From: Pseudarthrobacter enclensis
GTDB taxonomy: Bacteria; Actinomycetota; Actinomycetes; Actinomycetales; Micrococcaceae
DNA: 64,000 nt
Direction of reading: 5' to 3'
Assembly (NCBI RefSeq): GCF_001457025.1
Contig: NZ_KQ758601.1
Span: 464,664-528,663, forward strand
In this document: piece by piece, positions 57,605-64,000 of the stretch
Numbering within the stretch: the stretch's first letter is position 1
Layout: each line of letters opens with the position of its first letter
Notes under the pieces: model-generated
Database searches by the model: none
What the model was told of the DNA's origin: nothing
Seen by the model: only the letters and a program-made list of their open reading frames with translations
Program-made: the position numbers and the translations under genes

Positions 57605-58424
57605 TCACCGCCTGCGACTCAGCACCTGCAAGACCTGGGACACCATGGCAGCCGGGTGGTACACGACGTCCGAGTAGTAGTACCTGAGCGCTGTATAGCC
57701 CTGGAGCACCGACTCATTGTTGCGCCGGTGGTCTTTCTGGACCTGCTTCCACTCGGCGTGGTGCCTGCCATCGAGCTCAACCCAGCCAGCCCTCCAACAG
57801 CAGATCAACGTAGCCCACCCCACCCAAGTACACCTGGGGCTGAACCGAAATCCCTGCCTGCCGAAAGTAGGTCCTGGCCAAAGTCTCCAGCAAGGAGTCC
57901 GCACCTGCGTCCACCCACTCCAGTACTGCCCGTGCCTTCCCGTTCCGGTTTCCCGGCAGCCTCTGACGCAGGAAGTCGATCGTCATGTCACCCCGGGAAA
58001 CAGCACACTCAACCATCACCAGCGATTCCGGTAATGGCAGGCACCGCAATGCGTGAATCAGCACGTCGCCCAACGCCGCCACCGGGCGGCACGGCGAGGG
58101 CGGCAGGAGCAGCCCGGCATGATGCAGGCCCTGGTGGCCGACAGCATCGGCGCGCCGGTGGTGGACGTGGCGGAGTGCTCCAGCGGAAGGCAGCCGCCAA
58201 AGCCTGTACTCATCGGCTGCGCTGGAACAGGTCAGCAGCTCCCGGTTGCGTACGACGGCAACCAGCTCCGGAGGCGCCGTCGGAAGCACGTAGAGACCGC
58301 GGTCCGACTGAAGGATTCCGCCCCTGGCTGCACGGCGGAGAGCTGCGTCATCTACTCCCAGCCGGGCGAGGGCAGGACGGCGCGCTGCGCCCCCGCAAAG
58401 TTCCAGGGCACGTGTGACATCCAC
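57605..58424 (-). pseudogene. Frameshifted DUF559-type (Vsr-like nuclease fold) gene
   Basis: Two overlapping minus-strand frames together encode one ~270-aa protein. The first part (VDVTRALELCGGAARRPALA, with a winged-helix-like DDAALRRAARGGILQSDRGL) ends prematurely at TGA 57777-57779 after GGVGYVDLLLEGWLG. The rest continues one base out of frame as VELDGRHHAEWKQVQKDHRR and ends at 57605. One extra G in the GGG run opposite 57781-57783 explains the shift. The rejoined end matches the DUF559 core with its acidic E-x-D residues, a restriction-endonuclease-like fold. It could be a pseudogene or a sequencing error. The start is placed at GTG 58424; a TTG at 58484 would add 20 residues. Confidence 0.75.
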
Positions 58425-58581
58425 ATAACCATGCTGGCAAGGTCCGCGACATGCTGACCGCCGTGAAAGGCCATATGTGGACAAACACGGGAAGGGGCGG
58501 CGTCACTGCAGGCAGGTTTTGAGTTCCAACCGCCACCCTAATCCCCGGAAATCAAGGCATTCCGCCCGGCTTAGGACCCGA

Positions 58582-58622
58582 AAGGCTGCTGTCCGTGACA
58601 CGGGATCGCGGACAGCAGCCTT
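58582..58622. terminator. Hairpin terminator downstream of the NHL-thioredoxin gene
   Basis: AAGGCTGCTGTCCG (58582-58595) pairs perfectly with CGGACAGCAGCCTT (58609-58622), 14 bp, 17 nt beyond the stop of the minus-strand gene. Confidence 0.8.
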
Positions 58623-58638
58623 GAGGGGACGGGAGCGG

Positions 58639-60663
58639 TCAGTCCATCCCGCGGAGGTCCAGGACCAGTTCGCTGTCGCCATCGGCCTGCAGCACCACCG
58701 GGATGCCCCAGTCCTGCTGGTACAGGTGGCAGGCGGCGTGGTCCGGGATTTCGCCGTCCTCGGTTTCCGGCCCGTCACAGGCGGCGGCCCGGGCGGTGAT
58801 GTGCAGGACGCCTTCAGGCACGTCCGGGGACAGCTCGACAGTCCGCAGCAGCCCCACCGAAGTCCCGCCGCCGGACACAATCAGCTCGGGCGGCGTGGAG
58901 GAGACCTTCAGCTGCGTGGGATCGCCCCAGCGGTCATCAAGCTTCTGGCCGGTGGGTGCGGTGAAGCGGACCGTCAACTCCAGCGGTCCGGCCGCCACGG
59001 GGCTCTTGGGGCGCTGTGTCTGCGACGCTCCCTCATCCACCTGCTGCGCTTCCTTGGGGATGGGCACGTACACCAGCTGGTGCTTGTTCGCCTCCACCAC
59101 CACCAGCAGCGGTTCGTCGCCGGCCGAGCCCGTGTGGTCAACAATCACGTCGGACGGTTCGGCCAGGCCGCGCGCCAGCGTGGACACGGTGCCGTTGGCG
59201 GGATCGTAGCGGCGGACGGCGCCGTTGTAGGTGTCCGCGACCGCCACGGAACCGTCCGGGAGGATGGTCACGCCCAGCGGATGCTGCAGCCGCGCCTCGG
59301 CGGCAGGCCCGTCACGGAAGCCGAAATCGAACAGGCCCTTGCCGACGGCGGTCTCCACGGTGACGGTGCCGGCGTCGTCAATGACAAGTTTGCGCAGCGC
59401 CGACGTCTCGGAGTCGGCAACCCAGATGTTTCCGTCCGCATCCTCGGCCAGGCCTGAGGATTGGGCGAACCAGGATTCATGGGCGGGGCCGTCCAGCAGT
59501 CCCTCCAGCCCGTTGCCTGCCACAATGGCCACGGCACCGGTCAGCGGATCGAAGCTGAAGATCTGGTGCGTGCCGGCCATCGCAACCACCACGGCGTTCA
59601 GTTTGCTGGACCACACCACGTCCCACGGAGAGCTGAGCGACACCTCCAGCGGGTTGTTGCCCAGGGAACCGCTGAACCCGGCGCCGTCCTCGTCCACGCG
59701 GGCGGGGCCGGTTTCCAGCAGCCGCTGGACACCGTTGCCAGCCAGCGTGAGTGCCTTGCCGTCGGTGAGGGACAGGCCACGGAGGCGGTGGTTGACGGAG
59801 TCGGCAATAACGACGTCGTAGCCCGCCTTGGCTGCCACGTCTTCCGGCAGGAGCACCAGGCCCTGGGGCTCGTTGAACTGGGCGGTGGCGTCGTCACCGG
59901 CGGACGGGCCGTCGGCGTAGCCCTTGGTGCCCGATCCATAGGTGGCCAGGACCGTCTCAAAGTCGGTGCCCAGCTCCACAAGGCGGTGGTGGCCGGTATC
60001 GGTGACCAGCCAGGAACCCTTGCCGTCGGAGCCGTTCGCGGCGGCACCCGCCGGCGCGCCGCCGTCGGACGCTGCTTCGATGGCGGTGGACCCGCGCCCT
60101 GCCGGAAGGAAGAGTGCCTTGCCGGGGAAGCGCAGGGTGCCGGAGGTCGCTTCGGGGGCCACGTACGGGCCGGAACCGCGGTGGAGCGTGCCCTTGGCTT
60201 CATGCTCGGCGATCAGCTCGGGAATCAGCACGGACAGGCCGTCCGCGTGGCCTTCCCCGGAAAGGTGAGCCACGATGTAGCCCTCGGGGTCGATGACCAC
60301 GAGCGTGGGCCAGGCGCGGGCGGTGTACGCCTTCCAGGTGTCCAGCTCGGGATCGTCCAGCACGGGGTGGTGGATCTCGTAGCGCTCAACGGCCGCGGCG
60401 AGGGCCACGGGATCGGCTTCGTGCTCGAACTTGGGCGAGTGCACGCCCACCGTGACCAGGACGTCGGAGTACTGCTCCTCCAGGGGGCGCAGCTCGTCCA
60501 GGACGTGCAGGCAGTTGATGCAGCAGAAGGTCCAGAAATCCAGCAGCACGATCTTGCCGCGCAGGGATTCAAGGTCGAGTGACTTCCCGCCGGTATTCAG
60601 CCAGTTGCGGCCCACCAGTTCGGAGGCCCGGACCCGGGCATGGGTGCGTACGGTTTCGCTCAT
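58639..60663 (-). CDS. NHL repeat-containing thioredoxin-like protein (NHLRC2-like)
   Basis: Protein of 674 aa without a signal peptide. Residues ~20-170 are a thioredoxin-like domain with redox motif CINC in LDFWTFCCINCLHVLDELRP and the cis-Pro region ARAWPTLVVIDPEGYIV. Residues ~180-540 are a six-bladed NHL beta-propeller with repeats such as FNEPQGLVL, SSPWDVVW and LQHPLGVTILPDGSVAVADT. A C-terminal beta domain of ~130 residues follows. The architecture is that of human NHLRC2 and its bacterial relatives, implicated in redox handling but without a defined substrate. It overlaps the upstream CopD-CtaG gene by 1 nt (TGATG), so both are coexpressed and may act together in respiratory copper or oxidase maturation. 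Confidence 0.9.
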   Translation of the reverse strand: MSETVRTHARVRASELVGRNWLNTGGKSLDLESLRGKIVLLDFWTFCCINCLHVLDELRPLEEQYSDVLVTVGVHSPKFEHEADPVALAAAVERYEIHHPVLDDPELDTWKAYTARAWPTLVVIDPEGYIVAHLSGEGHADGLSVLIPELIAEHEAKGTLHRGSGPYVAPEATSGTLRFPGKALFLPAGRGSTAIEAASDGGAPAGAAANGSDGKGSWLVTDTGHHRLVELGTDFETVLATYGSGTKGYADGPSAGDDATAQFNEPQGLVLLPEDVAAKAGYDVVIADSVNHRLRGLSLTDGKALTLAGNGVQRLLETGPARVDEDGAGFSGSLGNNPLEVSLSSPWDVVWSSKLNAVVVAMAGTHQIFSFDPLTGAVAIVAGNGLEGLLDGPAHESWFAQSSGLAEDADGNIWVADSETSALRKLVIDDAGTVTVETAVGKGLFDFGFRDGPAAEARLQHPLGVTILPDGSVAVADTYNGAVRRYDPANGTVSTLARGLAEPSDVIVDHTGSAGDEPLLVVVEANKHQLVYVPIPKEAQQVDEGASQTQRPKSPVAAGPLELTVRFTAPTGQKLDDRWGDPTQLKVSSTPPELIVSGGGTSVGLLRTVELSPDVPEGVLHITARAAACDGPETEDGEIPDHAACHLYQQDWGIPVVLQADGDSELVLDLRGMD

Positions 60664-62828
60664 CAGCGTCCTTCCAGCTTGTTGCGTTCAGCCAGCCTGG
60701 CGTCGCGTTCGGCCAATTTGGCAAACATATCGTTGTAAGCGGTGAGATCGGCGTCGTTATTCCTGTCGGCGGCCCGGTCGATGCGCTTGGCTTCCCGCTG
60801 GCTCGACTTGGACCACATGATCGCGACGCCGATGGCCACGAGGAGCGTGGGCACCTCACCGATGCCCCAGGCAACGGCGCCGCCCATCTGCTGGTCCGCC
60901 AGCGCTGACGGCCCCCAGGCGCGGCCAAGGTTGCCGAAGTAGTCGGCGGCCAGCAGCCCTGTGCCGCCCATGATGGAGACGCCGAAGAACGCGTGGAAGC
61001 CCATCGTGGCCAGGAGCAGCAGCAACCGCATGGGATACGGCGCGCGCTTGGGCAGCGGGTCGATGCCGATCATGCCCAGGACGAAGATGTAGCCGGTGAG
61101 CAGGAAGTGCACAATCATCAGCTCGTGGCCGACGTGCTCGCGCATGGCGTAGCCGAAGAGGTTGGAGAAGTAGAACACCACAATGGAGCCCGCGAAGTTG
61201 GCCGCGGCGAACAGCGGATGCGTGACCACTTGCGATAACTTCGAGTGCACGAACACCAGGATCCACTCGCGGGCTCCGCGCGAACCGTCACCTCGGGCCG
61301 GCAGGGCGCGCAGGGCCAGCGTCACGGGGGCGCCAAGCACCAGGAAGATCGGGGCCACCATGGTCAGCGCCATGTGGTCCACCATGTGCGCGGAGAAAAG
61401 GATACGGCCGTAGACCGACGGCGGCCCGGACGTGATGTAGGTGAGCACCACCATTCCCACGACCCAGTTGAGCGAGCGGAACCACTGCCACTTGTCGCCG
61501 CGGCCCCGGACCTTGGCCACGCCCAGGAAGTAGGCCACCAGCCCGAACAGGGCCACGGCGATCCACAGCCAGTCCAGCCGCCATTCGGTGAACCACCGGG
61601 CGGGGGTCAGTTCCGGCGGAAGCTCGTAGCCGGTCAGGATGAACGCCGGCGAGGCATCCGGCGCAAAGGTGGTGGGCTGCGGCGGCGCGGACCGGCCCAG
61701 CGCGACGGCGATCCCGGAGGTAGCGCCCATCAACAGGAACTCGGCGAGGACCAGCTGCCACAGCACGCGGCGCGATGACATGGTTGAGCCCTTGCGGCCC
61801 AGCTGGGGAATGACCCACTGGCGGTGCATGAACCCGATGCCGCCCAGGACCAGCGTGGCGGCGGCCTTGGCGAGGATCAGCTGGCCGTAGGCGGAACCGA
61901 AAAGATCCGCCCAGCTGGTGACCCGGATCCCGGCATTGATGACGCCGGACGCGAAGACCAGCACGAACGCGAATCCGGCGAGGGTGGAGAACCGGCGAAG
62001 GATGCTCTCGGTGATGTCGGTCGTGGTGCCGGCCTTGGGTCCGGTCAGGATCCCGGACAGCAGTGCCAGCAGGATGATGCCGCCCACCCAGCTGGTGACA
62101 CCCACCAGGTGCAGGCCCAGCGAGTTGATGGCGCCTTCGTGGTCCGCGGAACTGGAGGAGTGGCCGATCAGGGCCGTGGGCACCAGGCCGATCAGCGCCA
62201 GGATCAAAGTCAGAGCCAGGCCGCCGAGGGAGCGAACCCCGAACAGGGCGGTGGTCACCACCGCCGCGATAATGGTGACGGCGAGCCAGGCCCGGCCCGT
62301 TTCGATATCGGTCATGAAGTAGACCAGCGCCTGGGTGAACTCGGCGTCACCGGAGAGCGGCTGCCCCGCGACGTCGGCGTAGGTCAGCACCAGCACGGCA
62401 ATGGCGGACAGCGTCCAGACGGCGCCGGCGGCGGCAGCCACGGCCAGTGCACGGGTGAACGCAGGGTGCTCCGGGCCGTCCCCGTCAGCCGGACCGGAGT
62501 CCTTGTCCCTGGTACGCCGTCGCAGGTCTTTGGGCAGGATGCCGACGGCGAAGATCAGGCCGCCGATCACCGTGGCAACGGCGACGTTATGCAGCGCCTT
62601 GCTGGCCGGCAGCCCCCAGCGCACCAGCGCTCCCGGATCGGACACTCCACGTGCAGCAGCCGCACCCGAAAAGATCAGCGCCGCAACGAGGGCCAGGAAG
62701 ACCACAGCCAGTCCGGCGAGCTGCCAGCCGGTGGTTATGCCGGGGATGGCACCGCCCGCGCCCTGTGCGCCCTTGCCGGGCGCTGGCTGGGGCGTGGTGG
62801 GACGGGGTTTTGCGGCAGAAGACACCAT
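60663..62828 (-). CDS. CopD-CtaG fusion membrane protein (copper handling / cytochrome oxidase assembly)
   Basis: Membrane protein of 721 aa with about 16 helices. The N-terminal half is a CopD-like copper-resistance domain (GLVPTALIGHSSSSADHEGA with His, LHLVGVTSWVGGIILLALLS). The C-terminal half is a caa3-type CtaG domain (LFSAHMVDHMALTMVAPIFL, GHELMIVHFLLTG, ATMGFHAFFGVSIMGGTGLL) with conserved His residues for copper. It probably delivers copper to cytochrome c oxidase. The charged C-terminus (AKRIDRAADRNND) is cytoplasmic. The ATG at 62828 is preferred over an extension to 62939, whose codons look non-coding; a GTG at 62843 is an alternative. Confidence 0.9.
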   Translation of the reverse strand: MVSSAAKPRPTTPQPAPGKGAQGAGGAIPGITTGWQLAGLAVVFLALVAALIFSGAAAARGVSDPGALVRWGLPASKALHNVAVATVIGGLIFAVGILPKDLRRRTRDKDSGPADGDGPEHPAFTRALAVAAAAGAVWTLSAIAVLVLTYADVAGQPLSGDAEFTQALVYFMTDIETGRAWLAVTIIAAVVTTALFGVRSLGGLALTLILALIGLVPTALIGHSSSSADHEGAINSLGLHLVGVTSWVGGIILLALLSGILTGPKAGTTTDITESILRRFSTLAGFAFVLVFASGVINAGIRVTSWADLFGSAYGQLILAKAAATLVLGGIGFMHRQWVIPQLGRKGSTMSSRRVLWQLVLAEFLLMGATSGIAVALGRSAPPQPTTFAPDASPAFILTGYELPPELTPARWFTEWRLDWLWIAVALFGLVAYFLGVAKVRGRGDKWQWFRSLNWVVGMVVLTYITSGPPSVYGRILFSAHMVDHMALTMVAPIFLVLGAPVTLALRALPARGDGSRGAREWILVFVHSKLSQVVTHPLFAAANFAGSIVVFYFSNLFGYAMREHVGHELMIVHFLLTGYIFVLGMIGIDPLPKRAPYPMRLLLLLATMGFHAFFGVSIMGGTGLLAADYFGNLGRAWGPSALADQQMGGAVAWGIGEVPTLLVAIGVAIMWSKSSQREAKRIDRAADRNNDADLTAYNDMFAKLAERDARLAERNKLEGR

Positions 62829-62894
62829 TCCATTGTCCGCCACCCCGGCCCGTGCAGCGAATCGGCTGGTGGCCGCGGGCACAGGGGTAAAGCA

Positions 62895-62930
62895 AAGGGA
62901 ACGGTGCCCCCGGAGGGGCCCCGCTCCCTT
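62895..62930 (-). terminator. Hairpin terminator after hup
   Basis: AAGGGAACGGTGCCCC (62895-62910) pairs with GGGGCCCCGCTCCCTT (62915-62930) with two mismatches, 34 nt beyond the hup stop. Confidence 0.65.
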
Positions 62931-62964
62931 GATCCGCACCGGCAGTTTGCCGGGGACGGAAAGA

Positions 62965-63252
62965 CTACTTCTTGTTGGAGACAGCAGCCTTCAGTTTGGA
63001 GCCGGCGGTCAGCTTGACGCTGTGGCCTGCTGCAATCTGGATGGTCTCGCCGGTCTGCGGGTTGCGGCCGGTGCGGGCAGCGCGGTCGGTACGCTCAACG
63101 GCGAGCCAGCCCGGGATGGTGATCTTCTCGCCCGCGGCGACAGAAGTCTCGAAAACCTCGAACAGTGCGTCGAGGACGGAGTTGACGGCTGCCTGGCTGG
63201 TGCCGGCCTTGCCCGCTACCTCTGCAACAAGTTCACTACGGTTCTTAGCCAT
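62965..63252 (-). CDS. hup: HU family nucleoid DNA-binding protein
   Basis: Small basic protein of 95 aa that bends and compacts DNA as a dimer. MAKNRSELVAEVAGKAGTSQ forms the helical dimerisation part. The beta-arm is in WLAVERTDRAARTGRNPQTG, where the tip carries the R-N-P-x-T-G intercalating proline. The C-terminus KLTAGSKLKAAVSNKK is typical. It lacks the long Lys/Ala-rich tail seen in mycobacterial HupB. AGGAGG lies 6 nt before the ATG. It is a one-gene unit next to the rRNA operon. Confidence 0.97.
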   Translation of the reverse strand: MAKNRSELVAEVAGKAGTSQAAVNSVLDALFEVFETSVAAGEKITIPGWLAVERTDRAARTGRNPQTGETIQIAAGHSVKLTAGSKLKAAVSNKK

Positions 63253-63525
63253 TGATGTCCTCCTGGACGGTTTGAGTCTGGAGCCTGCACACGGCATGCG
63301 CGCAGGCCACTGTTCGAAAACTTACCAGTTAGGACCGGCCGGGACCGCAAATTCCGCGTGTTTCCGCCACTTTTTGAGGTTAATCACCGGAATTTAGGGG
63401 GTTTTGGTCCTGCTGGATTCCGCAGCGCGGTGTCTTTGTCGTTGGTGCGTCGTCTTTTGCTGCGTCCGACGCCGGCAGGCACCTTCCAGCCTCGGCCCGC
63501 CTCACGCCTTGATCACCCCCCCCCC

Positions 63526-63586
63526 GTTGCGCTATCAGATCAGGCACCTAACAGAGGGTGTTAGGTGCCTGATCTGATAGGGCAAC
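63526..63586. repeat. Palindromic element, copy 2
   Basis: The arms are 63526-63553 and 63559-63586, 28 bp with a single G-G mismatch, around loop GAGGG. The outer core (GTTGCGCTATCAGATC, with GATCTGATAGGGCAAC as partner) is shared with the element at 16338-16398. The inner stem AGGCACCTAACA/TGTTAGGTGCCT differs from copy 1 yet still pairs. A run of ten C residues precedes it and a G-rich stretch follows, as in copy 1. Confidence 0.9.
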
Positions 63587-63620
63587 CAGGGGTTTGGGTT
63601 TTGGTTTGGTGGTTTAAATG

Positions 63621-63656
63621 CGCAGGGCCCTGACGTTTCTTTGTCAGGGCCCTGCG
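63621..63656 (-). terminator. rRNA operon terminator
   Basis: CGCAGGGCCCTGAC (63621-63634) pairs perfectly with GTCAGGGCCCTGCG (63643-63656), 14 bp, with an 8-nt loop, just downstream of 5S rRNA. The minus strand continues into CATTTAAACC. Confidence 0.85.
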
Positions 63657-63664
63657 TGATGTTA

Positions 63665-63781
63665 TGTCCGGCGGTGTCCTACTCTCCCACACCCTCCCGG
63701 GTGCAGTACCATCGGCGCTGTGGGTCTTAGCTTCCGGGTTCGGAATGGGACCGGGCGTTTCCCCCACGCTATGACCGCCGT
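63665..63781 (-). rRNA. rrf: 5S ribosomal RNA
   Basis: A minus-strand segment of about 117 nt. It starts ACGGCGGTCATAGCG, includes the conserved CCCATTCCGAACCCGG and GCTAAG motifs and ends with GGACACCGCCGG, so the two ends pair (GGCGGT/ACCGCC). Exact ends may be off by 1-3 nt. Confidence 0.96.
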
Positions 63782-63933
63782 AACCCTTGCACCCGAACCC
63801 CGTGGGGGGGTTGGGGAAAACTGTGGTTACAACATGTGGTGTTGTATGTAGTTATGGTTGGTTCCGACCTGGCCCGGTGACGGGTTGTTGGTTGGGAACC
63901 ACATAGTGGACGCGAGCAGAATGTTTTTCTGTG

Positions 63934-64000
63934 TGGTGTAAGTTGTTGGCCTATTAGTACCGGTCAGCTTCACGAGTCGTTAGTCCTCGCTTCCACATCC
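63934..64000 (-). rRNA. rrl: 23S ribosomal RNA, 3' end (partial)
   Basis: The minus strand contains GGTACTAATAGGCC, the highly conserved sequence about 20-30 nt from the 3' end of 23S rRNA. The mature end is placed near 63934 by analogy with Escherichia coli. The gene runs off the right edge. The spacer to 5S is about 150 nt. Confidence 0.9.

Larger units (their letters stand above)
63253..63664. other. 412-bp region between hup and the rRNA operon
   Basis: It contains the hup promoter region, the second palindromic element (63526-63586) and the rRNA operon terminator (63621-63656). No protein gene is visible; a short open frame at 63358-63564 crosses the palindrome and is spurious. Confidence 0.7.

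Noticed and set aside
57605..58424. Type IV toxin-antitoxin AbiEi-like component
   Set aside because: The N-terminal part is vaguely winged-helix-like, but no partner AbiEii toxin gene is adjacent and the C-terminal half fits DUF559 better.

Overview
The window is high-GC, gene-dense DNA with strongly G/C-ending codons and frequent GTG/TTG starts. It reads as a chromosomal segment of an actinobacterium, most likely Arthrobacter or Pseudarthrobacter (Micrococcaceae). Supporting signs are the fused MrpA-MrpB subunit, a dCTP deaminase of the actinobacterial bifunctional type, many leaderless promoters, a NHL-thioredoxin, a CopD-CtaG fusion, a short HU protein and the rRNA sequences. The genus is an inference from gene content. 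I see no insertion sequence, prophage, plasmid origin or CRISPR array; the region looks like stable core plus catabolic accessory genes.

Layout. 1-6.4 kb: ion homeostasis (an Mrp Na+/H+ antiporter operon on the minus strand, a UMF1-type MFS protein, and a KhtT/KhtU-like K+/H+ antiporter pair). 6.4-12.6 kb: dcd, a secreted CAP-domain protein with FG-GAP-like repeats, an SRPBCC protein, tRNA-Gly(CCC) overlapping the end of an MFS gene, a LysR regulator with a palindromic operator, and a small zinc-ribbon protein. 12.6-19 kb: a proline-catabolism unit (putA, APC permease, LysR regulator) tied together by shared promoter motifs, with a large palindromic element between putA and the permease. 19-28.9 kb: panD, an AEC transporter, a sarcosine-oxidase-like enzyme, a DHA2 drug exporter, a degenerate trehalose-phosphatase fused to a GH15 hydrolase, an LLM oxidoreductase, an aldo-keto reductase and a DJ-1/PfpI protein. 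28.9-33.8 kb: a very long secreted coiled-coil protein, an orphan solute-binding lipoprotein, a GNAT-like and a VOC protein.

33.8-44.4 kb is a choline/glycine-betaine catabolic island. A BetI-like TetR regulator lies upstream of two TTGAAC-N4-GTTCAA operators, a leaderless mini-ORF and a hairpin. Then come betB, betA, an amino-acid/choline permease, gbcA-gbcB (Rieske betaine monooxygenase) and fdhA, which would oxidise the formaldehyde released by betaine demethylation. 44.4-54.7 kb is a tightly overlapping minus-strand operon (ABC permease, ATPase, solute-binding lipoprotein, LLM monooxygenase, DUF1684, two more LLM proteins, a 52-codon ORF) facing a divergent FAD/NAD(P) protein and a GNAT acetyltransferase. 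It resembles systems that import and oxidatively strip organosulfur amino-acid derivatives. 54.7-64 kb: a HerA-like ATPase, a one-pass membrane protein, a frameshifted DUF559-type gene, the NHL-thioredoxin/CopD-CtaG pair, hup, a second copy of the palindromic element, and the 3' end of an rRNA operon (5S and the 23S tail) on the minus strand.

The most unusual structures are the two-copy palindromic element (16315-16425 and 63526-63586), whose inner stem differs between copies while base pairing is kept; the double operator, leader ORF and hairpin ahead of betB; the LLM/DUF1684/ABC operon; the catalytically dead-looking phosphatase domain fused to a GH15 enzyme; and at least seven promoters in which a TAnnnT box sits exactly 6 nt before the start codon. 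Start codons were adjusted from the longest possible reading frame where a ribosome binding site, signal peptide or promoter argued for it. All function calls come from reading motifs by eye, without a database search.
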